The notes: generated from the letters alone by a model not told the origin. A stretch of DNA of 64,000 nucleotides from Chryseobacterium sp. 18061 (GCA_902706205.1 CACSKA010000009.1:1-64000), one strand, 5' to 3'. Positions 8,618 to 17,366 are shown, counted from the stretch's first letter. Numbers and translations: made by a program.

Positions 8618-9446
8618 GCGTGGCCTCCAGTTGGGCAATGGTGTCGTTCAGGGTTTTTCTCATGTCGTCGGTCAGGCGCAGGTGGTGCGAGTTACCCAGA
8701 TTTTCCAGATACGGCACGCCCTGCCCTTTGATGCTGTCGAGGATAATCAGCCGTGGTCGGGCATTCGCTTCGGGCACCGGTTTCACCGCGTCTATCAGGC
8801 CAGGAATGTCGTCCCCCTTCACCGTGACCACGTCATAACCGAAGGCGGTGAATTTTTCGTGCAGGTCGAACGCGCAGATGATTTCATCCAGTTCGCCGTC
8901 GAGCTGCTGCTTGTTCCAGTCGACAAACACCGTCAGGTTATTGAGTTTGTGATGTGCGATGAACTGGAACGCTTCCCAGCACTGGCCTTCGTTCAGTTCG
9001 CCGTCGCCGATGATGCAGAACACGCGGTTACTGCGCCCCGCCAGTTTGTGCGAGAGCGCCATGCCTCCGGCAATGGAAATCCCCTGGCCCAGAGAACCGG
9101 TTGTGGCATCCACGCCGCGCGTTTTCAGCCTGTCCGGATGGCTCGGCAGTTTGGTGCCGTTATGGTTCAGGGTGCTTAGTTCTTCCTGCGGAAAATAGCC
9201 TTTGATGGCGAGCGTGCTGTACAGCGCCGGGCCCGCGTGACCTTTCGACAACACGAAATAGTCGCGCTCTTTCCAGTCCGGGTCGCCCGGGTCGATGCGC
9301 ATTACGTCGCCATAGAGCACCGCCAGGGTTTCCACCACCGACATGCTGCCGCCATAATGACCAAACCCAAGGTCCGTCAGCGATTTCAGGGTGGCAACGC
9401 GGATATCGCGCGCCAATTGAGTGACTTCTGCAACCGTACTCATCAT
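8610..9446 (-). CDS. Transketolase-like enzyme, N-terminal subunit
   Basis: A 278-residue protein equal to the thiamine-diphosphate-binding N-terminal third of transketolase. The ThDP/Mg motif GDGELNEGQCWEA (about 148-160) is intact, as are the SKGHAGPALY and TGSLGQG stretches. It cannot act alone and needs the downstream C-terminal subunit, which overlaps it by 8 bp. Its own start overlaps the IIC stop by 4 bp, so the genes are tightly coupled. A two-gene transketolase is common in Archaea and in bacterial sugar operons. Whether it uses pentose phosphate or another ketose phosphate is an open question. Confidence 0.87.
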   Translation of the reverse strand: MMSTVAEVTQLARDIRVATLKSLTDLGFGHYGGSMSVVETLAVLYGDVMRIDPGDPDWKERDYFVLSKGHAGPALYSTLAIKGYFPQEELSTLNHNGTKLPSHPDRLKTRGVDATTGSLGQGISIAGGMALSHKLAGRSNRVFCIIGDGELNEGQCWEAFQFIAHHKLNNLTVFVDWNKQQLDGELDEIICAFDLHEKFTAFGYDVVTVKGDDIPGLIDAVKPVPEANARPRLIILDSIKGQGVPYLENLGNSHHLRLTDDMRKTLNDTIAQLEATHD

Positions 9447-10831
9447 TTGGCTCCTGTATTTTGCGGGGAATCATTGCCAGCGACTTTGCCTTTGGCCAGA
9501 TAGTTGAACAGCACCAACAGCGCGAAGATAACCACCACCAGGCCGGTTATCGCCATTGGTGACAGATAACGCGCGAGGTTGCCCAGCACGATGCCCACCG
9601 CACCGAAATCGGCATCAGAGAATGTGGTGTTGGCAAAGCCCAGCGCGCCGAGAACTGGCAGCAGTAATACCGGCAGGAAGGTGATCAGCAGGCCATTTGC
9701 GAACGCGCCGATCATTGCTCCGCGACGTCCGCCGGTGGCGTTACCGAACACGCCCGCGGTTGCGCCTGTGAAGAAGTGAGGCACGACGCCCGGCAGGATA
9801 AGCACCCATTTGAACTGTCCGCAGAGGAACAGCCCCACCAGGCCGCCAAGGAAGCTGAACAGGAAGCCAATCAGCACCGCATTTGGGGCGTACGGATACA
9901 CTACCGGGCAATCGAGTGCCGGACGCGCATTCGGGACCAGTTTTTCCGAGAAGCCGGTAAATGCCGGAACGATTTCCGCCAGAATCAGTCGCACGCCCTG
10001 CAGGATGATGAACACGCCTGCCGCGAAGGTGATCGCCATGATGATGGCGTAGACGAGATAGTTCTGGCCGCCGCTGAACTGCGCCTCAACGTACTCACGC
10101 CCGGCGCAAACCGCCATAATCAGATAAATGATCATCATGGTCAGTGAAATGGAAATGGAGCTGTCGCGCAGGAAACTGAGGTTTTTCGGCAGGTTCATCT
10201 CCTCGGTTGAGCGAGAACCTTTGCCCACTTTGCTGCCAATCCAGCCAGAAAGCACGTAGCCGAGCGTCCCGAAGTGACCAAACGCGATGTCGTCATTACC
10301 GGTTATGCGCTTCATATAACGCTGCGCAATGGCCGGGAAAAACGCCATGATCAGGCCCAGGATCAGCGAGCCGGTAAACACCAGACCGATGCCTTCAAAA
10401 CCTGCGACGGTGAGGATGACCCCAATCATGCAGGCCATGTAGAAGGTGTGATGCCCGGTCAGGAAAATGTATTTCAGACGGGTGAAGCGAGCTACCACAA
10501 TGTTCGCTACCATGCCGAAGGCCATGATCAGCGCCGTCGCTGCACCATATTTTTCCAGCGCGATGGACACAATCGCTTCGTTATTCGGAATTATCCCTTG
10601 AATATTGAACGCGTGTTCAAACATCCCACCCAGTGGGTTCAGCGAGCCCACTAAAACACCCGCGCCACCGCCCAGCACAATAAAGCCCAGAATGGTTTTT
10701 ACCGTGCCTTTAACAACGTCTGAAAATGATTTTTTCTGCGCTACCAAACCAATCAGTGCAATTAAACCTACCAGCACTGAAGGGACTTTAAGAATATCTA
10801 CCACAAAATTAAGCGATTCGAGGATAAACAT
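9443..10831 (-). CDS. PTS ascorbate-type permease, IIC component (UlaA/SgaT family)
   Basis: A 462-residue polytopic membrane protein matching the UlaA family in length and pattern, with many hydrophobic helices and conserved Gly-rich loops such as VLGGGAGVLVGSLNPLGGMF. UlaA-type IIC proteins carry their sugar across the inner membrane with phosphorylation by IIB. The neighbouring IIB and IIA complete the transporter. Neighbouring ascorbate-catabolic genes (ulaD/E/F types) are absent, so the substrate is probably not ascorbate but another carbohydrate whose phosphate feeds the transketolase. Confidence 0.88.
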   Translation of the reverse strand: MFILESLNFVVDILKVPSVLVGLIALIGLVAQKKSFSDVVKGTVKTILGFIVLGGGAGVLVGSLNPLGGMFEHAFNIQGIIPNNEAIVSIALEKYGAATALIMAFGMVANIVVARFTRLKYIFLTGHHTFYMACMIGVILTVAGFEGIGLVFTGSLILGLIMAFFPAIAQRYMKRITGNDDIAFGHFGTLGYVLSGWIGSKVGKGSRSTEEMNLPKNLSFLRDSSISISLTMMIIYLIMAVCAGREYVEAQFSGGQNYLVYAIIMAITFAAGVFIILQGVRLILAEIVPAFTGFSEKLVPNARPALDCPVVYPYAPNAVLIGFLFSFLGGLVGLFLCGQFKWVLILPGVVPHFFTGATAGVFGNATGGRRGAMIGAFANGLLITFLPVLLLPVLGALGFANTTFSDADFGAVGIVLGNLARYLSPMAITGLVVVIFALLVLFNYLAKGKVAGNDSPQNTGAK

Positions 10832-10862
10832 ATCTGCGCCTCACTCTCTGAGAGATAATTGA

Positions 10863-11135
10863 TTAACGACCGGCGAAATAAGTACTGAGCTTATTTTCCA
10901 GTTCATTGATGTCGATAATATTATTAATAACCACCAGTTGGTTATCCGGTACGCTGGCGCTTTCGGCGATGTCTTTTGCCATCACAAAGAGATCTGCCGC
11001 GCCCGGCGTGGCTGATGAAAGGTCTGAATGCTCCACCTCTGCTTCGATATTCAGTTTCTTGAGGATTTTTTTAATATTCATCTCGACCATAAAACTACTG
11101 CCAAGACCGGATCCGCAAATCGCCATAATTTTCAT
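10863..11135 (-). CDS. PTS IIB component (lactose/ascorbate type)
   Basis: A 90-residue cytoplasmic phosphocarrier with a P-loop-like cysteine motif AICGSGLGSSFM; the Cys near residue 7 is the expected phosphorylation site, receiving phosphate from IIA and giving it to the sugar bound by IIC. I prefer ATG 11135, which follows AAGGTGA at good spacing; a GTG three codons earlier is possible. It lies 31 bp upstream of the IIC gene. Confidence 0.88.
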   Translation of the reverse strand: MKIMAICGSGLGSSFMVEMNIKKILKKLNIEAEVEHSDLSSATPGAADLFVMAKDIAESASVPDNQLVVINNIIDINELENKLSTYFAGR

Positions 11136-11218
11136 TATTGTCACCTTTTTTTCGTAGAGTCAGCCCGCACGTTACCCGTGAGTAAAATGTTGGATGTCAG
11201 GGTTAGAAATTAAAACAA

Positions 11219-11662
11219 TCAGAAACGTGATATTATATTTTTTATCTCCCCAAAGGATTTCGCCTGGTGTAGCGACAGTAATTCCTCTTCGCTGGAAAAT
11301 AATTCTGCCAGCGCGGAGATCATTTCAATGTGGCTGTGTTTATCCGGGGCCGCCAGCATAATAATCAGATCCACCGGATCATGCTCGCTCGAACCAAAAT
11401 TGACGCCATGTTGCAGTTTCAGTAACGAAAGACCTAAACCTTTTGCCCCCTCTTCCGGGCGAGCATGCGGCATCGCAAGGCCGGGAGCCAACACATAATA
11501 TGGCCCAAGTTTTTGGTGCTGCTCGATAATGGCGGTGACGTACTCCGGCATTATCACGCGCGCTTCCAGCAGCGGCTCGGCGCAAACCTCCAGAGCCTGC
11601 GGCCAGTTTTCGACTCGTTCCTGCAACCGGATCGTTCCTTCGTGGAGCCATTGACTCAGCAT
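11219..11662 (-). CDS. PTS IIA component (mannitol/fructose/UlaC type)
   Basis: A 147-residue EIIA domain with the active-site histidine in GLAMPHARPEEG, which accepts phosphate from HPr. Length and motif fit the UlaC/SgcA group. The start at ATG 11662 has a GGAGAAC Shine-Dalgarno; a longer open frame to 11728 runs through the CRP-like site region and is unlikely. It is the first gene of a five-gene minus-strand operon (IIA, IIB, IIC, transketolase N, transketolase C), facing a divergent LacI-family regulator. Confidence 0.88.
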   Translation of the reverse strand: MLSQWLHEGTIRLQERVENWPQALEVCAEPLLEARVIMPEYVTAIIEQHQKLGPYYVLAPGLAMPHARPEEGAKGLGLSLLKLQHGVNFGSSEHDPVDLIIMLAAPDKHSHIEMISALAELFSSEEELLSLHQAKSFGEIKNIISRF

Positions 11663-11719
11663 TCGTGTTCTCCAGCATTCGGTAAGTGGACAAACTTTAT
11701 GCAAGGTCCTGAATGCTGA

Positions 11720-11737
11720 CCGTGACAACGATCACAA
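11720..11737. promoter_or_regulatory. CRP-like site upstream of the PTS operon
   Basis: CGTGA-CAACGA-TCACA (11721-11736) matches the TGTGA-N6-TCACA consensus at 9 of 10 positions. It lies between the divergent PTS and regulator genes, where catabolite activation would be expected. Confidence 0.6.
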
Positions 11738-11738
11738 A

Positions 11739-11750
11739 GATAGCGCTACC
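11739..11750. promoter_or_regulatory. Operator half of a pair for the LacI-family regulator (imperfect)
   Basis: GATAGCGCTACC, palindromic around the central GC with one outer mismatch. It shares the TAGCGCTA core with the perfect palindrome at 11773-11786; the two centres are 35 bp apart. Confidence 0.6.
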
Positions 11751-11772
11751 AAATTATCAGGTGCGGAAATTG

Positions 11773-11786
11773 TGATAGCGCTATCA
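11773..11786. promoter_or_regulatory. Operator for the LacI-family regulator (perfect palindrome)
   Basis: TGATAGCGCTATCA is a perfect 14-bp palindrome of the kind bound by LacI/GntR-family repressors. With the imperfect copy at 11739-11750 it could bridge both divergent promoters and allow autoregulation. Confidence 0.7.
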
Positions 11787-11879
11787 AAATGTGAACATGG
11801 TGTAATAACTCAGCAAAAAGAGGGATTTCCGGCGTATACTGCATGCACTGTCAAAACGAGATTTCAATCAGGAAGAAGC

Positions 11880-12899
11880 ATGTCTCTGACCCGAAAACGT
11901 CGCAGTACTGGCAAAGTCACGCTGGCAGATGTGGCACAGCTGGCGGGCGTGGGAACGATGACCGTTTCCCGTGCGCTGCGCACGCCGGAACAGGTCTCCG
12001 ATAAACTCCGGGAAAAGATTGAAGCGGCGGTTCAGGCACTGGGATATATGCCCAACATGGCGGCAAGCGCGCTGGCATCCGCATCATCCTGGACGATTGG
12101 CATGGTCGTTCCGAGCCTGGCACAGGTCGGCTGCTCAGAAATGTTCGCCGGACTGCAGCAAATTTTGCAGCCTGCGGGCTACCAAATCATGCTCGCGGAA
12201 TCGCGTCATCACCTCGACCAGGAAGAAAAACTGCTCGAAACGCTGCTGGCATCTAACATCGCCGCCGCTATTCTGCTTAGCGTTGAGCACAGCGATACCA
12301 CGCACCAGTGGCTGGAAAACAGCGGTATTCCGGTGATGGAAATTGGTGCCAAACGTACCGACCCGCTGGACATGAATATCGGTATCGATAACGTCGCGGC
12401 CATGTTTGAACTAACGCAAACACTGATTCAGCGCGGCTATCAGAATATCGGCCTGCTGTGCGCCAATCAGGAACAGTGGATTTTTCAGCAGCATTTACAG
12501 GGTTGGTATAAAGCAATGCTGCGCCATCATATGTCGCCCAATCGCGTCATAAATGCCGCCGAACCGGCTACGTTTACAACAGGAGCGGCGCAGTTGCCTG
12601 AATTTTTACTGGCGTGGCCTGAGCTGGATGCGTTGGTGTGTGTGTCGGATGAAATGGCCTGTGGCGCACTGTATGAGTGCCAGCGTCGGCGAATAAAAGT
12701 GCCAGACGATCTGGCGATTGTGGGCTTCGGGGACAGCGACGTGAGCCGCGTCTGTCAACCGCCACTGACGACGATTTCAGTGCCACACAAGCAGATAGGA
12801 ATTGAGGCTGGACGCGCCCTGCTGGCGCGTCTCAATGATGAGGAGTGGAATGATAACCCCGCCATCGCCGCAAAACTGTGTTTACGGGACAGCTGCTAA
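11880..12899 (+). CDS. LacI-family transcriptional regulator (GntR-like)
   Basis: A 339-residue regulator. The N-terminal HTH (VTLADVAQLAGVGTMTVSRAL, about residues 13-33) is followed by a periplasmic-binding-protein-like effector domain with the family signature DDLAIVGFGDSD near residue 280. The pattern is closest to the gluconate repressor GntR. I chose ATG 11880, behind AGGAAG, over an ORF start at 11772 that would overlap the operator. It is divergent from the PTS-transketolase operon and very probably controls it. The inducer is unknown. Confidence 0.85.
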   Translation: MSLTRKRRSTGKVTLADVAQLAGVGTMTVSRALRTPEQVSDKLREKIEAAVQALGYMPNMAASALASASSWTIGMVVPSLAQVGCSEMFAGLQQILQPAGYQIMLAESRHHLDQEEKLLETLLASNIAAAILLSVEHSDTTHQWLENSGIPVMEIGAKRTDPLDMNIGIDNVAAMFELTQTLIQRGYQNIGLLCANQEQWIFQQHLQGWYKAMLRHHMSPNRVINAAEPATFTTGAAQLPEFLLAWPELDALVCVSDEMACGALYECQRRRIKVPDDLAIVGFGDSDVSRVCQPPLTTISVPHKQIGIEAGRALLARLNDEEWNDNPAIAAKLCLRDSC

Positions 12900-12903
12900 A
12901 ACG

Positions 12904-13470
12904 TTACTCGGTCTCTTCTTCTTTCGGCGCGTCTTTTGACGCGTCTTTCGCGGCTTCGTTCTTGGCATTGCGGGTCATCCACAGCGCCAGCGCCTTCAGT
13001 GAGTCAGCGGTAAATTCATCGCAACGGGCGGTTATCTCTTCCGGCGTTAGCCAGCTGACTTCAGTTACTTCTTCTTCCTGCAACGCAAACGGACCGTGAG
13101 ATACACAGCTGAAAAGGCTGCCCCACACACGGCAGTGCTTGTCTTCGAAGTAGAATTGTCCGTGGTCGGCAAACGGCACGCCTGCAATACCAAGCTCTTC
13201 TTCTGCTTCGCGACGCGCTGAGTCGAGCAGTTGCTCATCAGACTGCACCACGCCGCCAGCGGTGGCATCCAACATACCCGGCATAAAATCTTTGGTTTCA
13301 GTCCGGCGCTGTACGAGAATTTTTCCCATGCCGTCATGAACCACAATATAGGTCGCGCGATGACGCAGACACTGCGCACGCATTTGTTCACGGCTGGACT
13401 GTGCGATGACCTCGTTGTCTTCGTTGACGATATCCACCCATTCTGTGCTTGCCAAATTCTGCTCCACCAT
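12904..13470 (-). CDS. yfcD: Nudix hydrolase YfcD
   Basis: A 188-residue Nudix protein resembling isopentenyl-diphosphate isomerase-type Nudix enzymes. The Nudix box runs from GGVVQSDEQLLDSARREAEE into ELGI (about residues 76-99), with the metal-binding REAEEE glutamates intact. E. coli YfcD is slightly shorter; the acidic and lysine-rich C-terminal tail here accounts for the difference. The physiological substrate is not known. It converges with the upstream regulator gene, only 4 bp separating the stops. Confidence 0.9.
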   Translation of the reverse strand: MVEQNLASTEWVDIVNEDNEVIAQSSREQMRAQCLRHRATYIVVHDGMGKILVQRRTETKDFMPGMLDATAGGVVQSDEQLLDSARREAEEELGIAGVPFADHGQFYFEDKHCRVWGSLFSCVSHGPFALQEEEVTEVSWLTPEEITARCDEFTADSLKALALWMTRNAKNEAAKDASKDAPKEEETE

Positions 13471-13525
13471 CGGAAAACCTTCTCTTTATTACGCTCTCGC
13501 GGCGCGTTTACGGTTGTCGGGTAAA

Positions 13526-14080
13526 TTACGGATTAATTGCCACCTCTGCAATAACCCGTTGATCATTGAGTGCTAAAACCCGCAATTTATTGCCCTCCAT
13601 CATACCGTAACTGGCACTAAAGTCGCCTTTCGGTATGCTGATAGAACCCGGGTTGAAGTGGAAGATGTCGCCTCTACGTTCAGCAACCGGAATATGAGTA
13701 TGACCATAAACCAGCACATCGCCAGCCACGAGGGACGGCAGATTATCCGGACCAAACAAATGTCCATGAGTCAAAAACAGACGCTGTTCGGTGGTCAACA
13801 CCTGCTGCCATGGCGCAGTGATGGGAAAATGCAGCAGCATCTGGTCCACTTCACTGTCGCAGTTCCCGCGCACGGCAATAATCCGCTCTGCCTGCGTATT
13901 TAAGCATTCAGCAACTTCAGCTGGCGCATAACCTTCAGGTAAGGCGTTACGCGGGCCATGATTTAACACATCGCCCAAAATGACCAGATATCTGGCGTCA
14001 CTCTGTGCAAACAGAGACAGCACGCGTTCAGCGGCGGGTAAAGACCCGTGAATATCAGATGCAAACATCAGCTTCATCAA
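13526..14080 (-). CDS. yfcE: Calcineurin-like metallophosphodiesterase YfcE
   Basis: A 184-residue enzyme identical in length to E. coli YfcE, a manganese-dependent phosphodiesterase of the MJ0936 type. All metal-binding motifs are visible in order: DIHG near residue 9, GDVLNHG near 36, GNCDSE near 73, THGH near 103 and GHTH near 127. The in vivo substrate is unknown. It lies in a same-strand run yfcF-yfcE-yfcD. Confidence 0.93.
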   Translation of the reverse strand: MMKLMFASDIHGSLPAAERVLSLFAQSDARYLVILGDVLNHGPRNALPEGYAPAEVAECLNTQAERIIAVRGNCDSEVDQMLLHFPITAPWQQVLTTEQRLFLTHGHLFGPDNLPSLVAGDVLVYGHTHIPVAERRGDIFHFNPGSISIPKGDFSASYGMMEGNKLRVLALNDQRVIAEVAINP

Positions 14081-14093
14081 TCATTCCTCCACA

Positions 14094-14127
14094 AAAAACC
14101 GCACTATCATAACGGATTATTGCGGCC
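14094..14127 (-). terminator. Probable terminator after yfcF
   Basis: On the minus strand CCGCA and TGCGG flank an inner ATAA/TTAT stem, and the hairpin is followed by six T residues, just after the yfcF stop. Confidence 0.45.
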
Positions 14128-14130
14128 TGT

Positions 14131-14775
14131 TCAGCCTACGTGTTTTGCCGAGAGCGCAAGGAAGCGCTGGACTGATGCTCGCTGCCACTGGAAGGAGGCA
14201 TAATCGGCCAGCGGTTCCGGGACATCATCCCCATTCAACACCAGACGATTAATCATCAGCGCCAGGTCGGTATCCGCGATAGACCATTCTCCAAACAGGT
14301 TTGGCTTCCCGTGGGATAGCAGCGCGCTTGCGGTGGCGTACAGTTTCGCGGCAGCTTTTTCTCCAGCGCGAGTAAGTGCCGGTTTTTTCACCCCCCCAAA
14401 GACAACGTCTGTGGAACGTTCTTCTCGGATGGACATGAAATCACTGCGTATCCAGGCCTGAACCTGCCGGGCGCGGGCACGCTTTTCGATATCATGCGGA
14501 TAAAGGCGCTCCCACTGCGGCGGGGCGAAACGCTCATCAAGATATTCGGTGATGGCCGAAGATTCAGTCAGTTCGAAGGCATCCACCTCCAGCAGCGGCA
14601 CCCGGCGGGTTAAGCCGTACCCCTTCCAGCCAGATTGTAGATGTTCACCCTTTGCCAAATCGACGGTTTTCAGACTGAACGCCAGCCCTTTCTCCTGCAA
14701 AGCGACATAAACGGACATCACAAACGGCGAGTAAAAACGGTTATCGGACCACAGCGTTATTACGGGACGAGTCAT
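14131..14775 (-). CDS. yfcF: Glutathione S-transferase YfcF
   Basis: A 214-residue cytosolic glutathione transferase. The N-terminal thioredoxin-like domain carries the glutathione-contacting VPLLEVDAFELTESSAI region (about 60-76), followed by an all-helical C-terminal domain. E. coli YfcF has glutathione transferase and peroxidase activity in vitro. It is divergent from yfcG, another GST-fold gene, 138 bp apart, suggesting old duplication or joint function in thiol stress. Confidence 0.9.
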   Translation of the reverse strand: MTRPVITLWSDNRFYSPFVMSVYVALQEKGLAFSLKTVDLAKGEHLQSGWKGYGLTRRVPLLEVDAFELTESSAITEYLDERFAPPQWERLYPHDIEKRARARQVQAWIRSDFMSIREERSTDVVFGGVKKPALTRAGEKAAAKLYATASALLSHGKPNLFGEWSIADTDLALMINRLVLNGDDVPEPLADYASFQWQRASVQRFLALSAKHVG

Positions 14776-14913
14776 AGCTTCCTCAACGGTTTTCGGGTGA
14801 AAACGTCAACATATCGTGTCTTTGACAGGCTGTCACTCGATGAAAACTCACACAATTGCCTTAACCACCTATACTCGAAAAATCATGACAATACCCCAGG
14901 TCCAGGAGTTAAA

Positions 14914-15543
14914 ATGATTGATCTCTATTATGCCCCTACCCCTAACGGCCATAAAATCACGCTGTTTCTGGAAGAAGCACAGCTCGCTTACCGGCAGATC
15001 CGCGTGGATATCAGCAGGGGCGATCAGTTTCGCCCTGAATTTCTGACAGTGTCGCCCAATAATAAGATCCCGGCCATTGTTGACCACGTTCCTGCTGATG
15101 GGGGAGCCCCTTTTAGCCTGTTTGAGTCCGGTGAAATTTTGCTGTATCTGGCCGAAAAATCAGGAAAGCTGCTGAGCGGTGAACTGCGGGAGCGTCATGT
15201 CACGCTTCAGTGGCTGTTCTGGCAGGTCGGCGGTCTGGGGCCAATGCTTGGGCAGAATCATCATTTCAACCACTTCGCGCCTCAGCCGGTGCCTTACGCC
15301 ATTGAACGTTATCAGGTTGAAACCCTGCGACTCTATAACGTGTTAAACAAGCGGCTGAGCATCTCACCCTGGCTCGGCGGCGAGCATTACAGCATTGCCG
15401 ATATCGCCTGCTGGCCGTGGGTTAACGCGCATCTGCGACAGCGTATCGACCTGCAAAATTTCCCGGCGGTGAACAACTGGTTTGAGCGGATACGCCTGCG
15501 TCCGGCTACAGAGCGCGCTATGCAGAAGGCCCAGGCGAATTAA
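14914..15543 (+). CDS. yfcG: GSH-dependent disulfide-bond oxidoreductase YfcG
   Basis: A 209-residue Nu-class GST-fold protein. E. coli YfcG reduces small disulfides using two bound glutathiones and an active-site Thr rather than Cys. The NNKIPAIVDH and LFESGEILLYLAE glutathione-binding segments and the C-terminal helical domain with LGGEHYSIADIACWPW are clear. The start at ATG 14914 follows CAGGAG; the open frame extends far upstream across the divergent promoter but has no support there. The protein is a few residues shorter than in E. coli at its C-terminus. Confidence 0.93.
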   Translation: MIDLYYAPTPNGHKITLFLEEAQLAYRQIRVDISRGDQFRPEFLTVSPNNKIPAIVDHVPADGGAPFSLFESGEILLYLAEKSGKLLSGELRERHVTLQWLFWQVGGLGPMLGQNHHFNHFAPQPVPYAIERYQVETLRLYNVLNKRLSISPWLGGEHYSIADIACWPWVNAHLRQRIDLQNFPAVNNWFERIRLRPATERAMQKAQAN

Positions 15544-15593
15544 CAGCGCTTTGTTGTATTATGGTTGGGATAATAACCAAGAGGAAACCTGCA

Positions 15594-15956
15594 ATGTCCC
15601 AACCAGACGCCATTATTCGAATCAAGAACCTGCGCCTGCGTACCTACATTGGTATCAAAGAAGAAGAGATAGCGAACCGTCAGGATATCGTCATCAACGT
15701 GTCTATCCATTATCCTGCGGAAAACGCACGCAATAGCGAAGATATCAATGATGCGCTGAACTACCGCACCATCACTAAGCGCATTATTCAGCATGTTGAG
15801 AATAGCCGCTTCTCTTTGCTGGAAAAATTAACTCAGGATGTGCTCAATATCGCATGCGAACATCACTGGGTCACTTATGCTGAAGTGGAAATCGACAAAC
15901 TTCACGCGCTGCGCTATGCCGATTCTGTCTCTATGACCATGAGCTGGCGAGGCTAA
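15594..15956 (+). CDS. folX: Dihydroneopterin triphosphate 2'-epimerase
   Basis: FolX epimerises 7,8-dihydroneopterin triphosphate to the monapterin form and has the FolB (dihydroneopterin aldolase) fold. The 120-residue length and nearly the whole sequence match E. coli FolX, including RTYIGIKEEEIANRQDI and the ALNYRTITK stretch. ATG 15594 follows GAGGAA; the alternative upstream start is unsupported. It lies 18 bp before yfcH, so the two may be co-transcribed. Confidence 0.95.
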   Translation: MSQPDAIIRIKNLRLRTYIGIKEEEIANRQDIVINVSIHYPAENARNSEDINDALNYRTITKRIIQHVENSRFSLLEKLTQDVLNIACEHHWVTYAEVEIDKLHALRYADSVSMTMSWRG

Positions 15957-15974
15957 ACGCAATCCGGAGGTGGC

Positions 15975-16868
15975 ATGAAGATCCTGATTACCGGCGGTAC
16001 TGGCCTGATTGGCCGTCATTTGATCCCACGCTTGCTGGAGCTCGGTCACGGCGTCATTGTGGTTACACGTAGCCCAGAGAAAGCACGCCAGCAGTTGGAT
16101 GCCCGCGTTGAACTCTGGAAAGGACTCAACGAACACAGCACGCTTGACGGTATCGACGCAGTAATCAATCTTGCAGGCGAACCCATCGCCGACAAACGCT
16201 GGACCGAAGAGCAAAAACAGCGGTTGTGCAACAGCCGCTGGCACATCACCCAAAAGCTGGTTGCCTTGTTTGCTGCAAGCACTCAGCCACCGAGAGTGCT
16301 GATTTCCGGTTCTGCCGCGGGATACTACGGCGACCTCGGTGAAGTGGTGGTGACAGAAGAAGAACCTCCACATAACGAATTCACCCATAAACTCTGCGCC
16401 CGCTGGGAGCAAATTGCCTGCGATGCGCAAAGCGAGAACACCCGCGTTTGTTTGCTGCGTACCGGCGTCGTTCTGGCGCCTAAAGGGGGGATTCTCGGTA
16501 AAATGGTACCGCCCTTCAAACTCGGTCTTGGCGGTCCTGTCGGCACGGGTCGTCAATACCTCTCGTGGATCCATATCGACGATATGGTTAACGGCATTAT
16601 TTGGCTGCTGGATAATGACCTGCGCGGCCCATTCAACATGGTTTCGCCATATCCGGTTCGGAACGAACAATTTGCCCATGCCCTCGGCCATGCGCTGCAT
16701 CGACCCGCTGTGCTGCGAGCCCCGGCAACTGCCGTCAGATTGCTAATGGGGGAGTCTTCTGTGCTGGTCTTAGGTGGACAACGGGCGCTGCCTAAGCGCC
16801 TTGAAGAGTCTGGTTTCGGCTTTCGATGGTACGATCTTGAGGAAGCGTTAGGCGACGTCCTGCCTTAA
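15975..16868 (+). CDS. yfcH: NAD(P)-binding epimerase-like protein YfcH (SulA/TIGR01777 family)
   Basis: A 297-residue extended short-chain dehydrogenase, equal in length to E. coli YfcH. The nucleotide-binding TGGTGLIGRHL motif is at residues 6-16 and a DUF1731-type C-terminal domain ends the protein (ALPKRLEESGFGFR). No confirmed substrate is known for the group. It follows folX closely, with a GGAGG Shine-Dalgarno before the ATG. Confidence 0.92.
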   Translation: MKILITGGTGLIGRHLIPRLLELGHGVIVVTRSPEKARQQLDARVELWKGLNEHSTLDGIDAVINLAGEPIADKRWTEEQKQRLCNSRWHITQKLVALFAASTQPPRVLISGSAAGYYGDLGEVVVTEEEPPHNEFTHKLCARWEQIACDAQSENTRVCLLRTGVVLAPKGGILGKMVPPFKLGLGGPVGTGRQYLSWIHIDDMVNGIIWLLDNDLRGPFNMVSPYPVRNEQFAHALGHALHRPAVLRAPATAVRLLMGESSVLVLGGQRALPKRLEESGFGFRWYDLEEALGDVLP

Positions 16869-16985
16869 TTCCCTTCCTCGCATTTATCATCTTCGTTTGT
16901 ACGTTCCGGCGTGACGGTTTCAGTCTCGCTGGAAGCATGCTCGTATCCTTGAAAAATTCTTATCCATTCCCCCTCCCCTTTCAGC

Positions 16986-17346
16986 ATGAATGATCTGCAG
17001 CTGGCGTATTCTCTGTGCGAGCACAACGGGTTAAATTTCACTCGAGCAGACTGTTGACAGCGGTCAACACATTATTCATACTGCACTGGACAAAATGATG
17101 AAGGAACATCCTGACAAACATATCCGCGCGGCTATCCGTTATGCCGAATCACAAGGCTGGTTTTTTGCCCCTGGTGGTCACAGTTCACACTGTTTCGGCA
17201 GGTTGAAATGCAGCATTCCCGCGCACCGGCAACATATGATGAGCGTCTGGTCGACGCCCGGTAGCCCACAGAACCATGCCCGACAAATCATCAGGAAAGT
17301 GGATAGTTGTCTCCCACTGCCTGCGCCAACGGGAATTCTGGAATAA
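16986..17346 (+). pseudogene. HicA-like small protein, probably frameshifted
   Basis: An open frame of 83 codons begins at ATG 17095 and carries a pattern like the HicA double-stranded-RNA-binding fold: QGWFFAPGGHSSHCFGRLKC, then VWSTP and ARQIIRKVDSC. Immediately upstream, ATG 16986 opens a 22-residue protein-like frame that stops at 17053-17055. Removing the T at 17052 (GAC-T-GTT-GAC) would join it to VDSGQHIIHTALDKMM and give about 120 residues. I therefore read this as one gene broken by a single-base insertion, or by a sequencing error. If the short form is real, a TTGACA-N17-CATACT promoter (17054-17082) lies only a few bases before its ATG. HicA relatedness is inferred by eye. Confidence 0.5.
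17054..17082 (+). promoter_or_regulatory. Possible promoter with palindrome TTGAC-AGCG-GTCAA
   Basis: TTGACA (17054-17059), 17-bp spacer, CATACT (17077-17082). The -35 is part of an inverted repeat TTGAC/GTCAA (17054-17067). It may be chance, since the region may be coding in an unbroken ancestor. Confidence 0.35.
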
Positions 17347-17366
17347 CAGAGAAACAAGGAGTCGTC

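Noticed and set aside
15828..16700. 290-codon frame antisense to yfcH
   Set aside because: yfcH matches its family along its whole length; this frame is a shadow.
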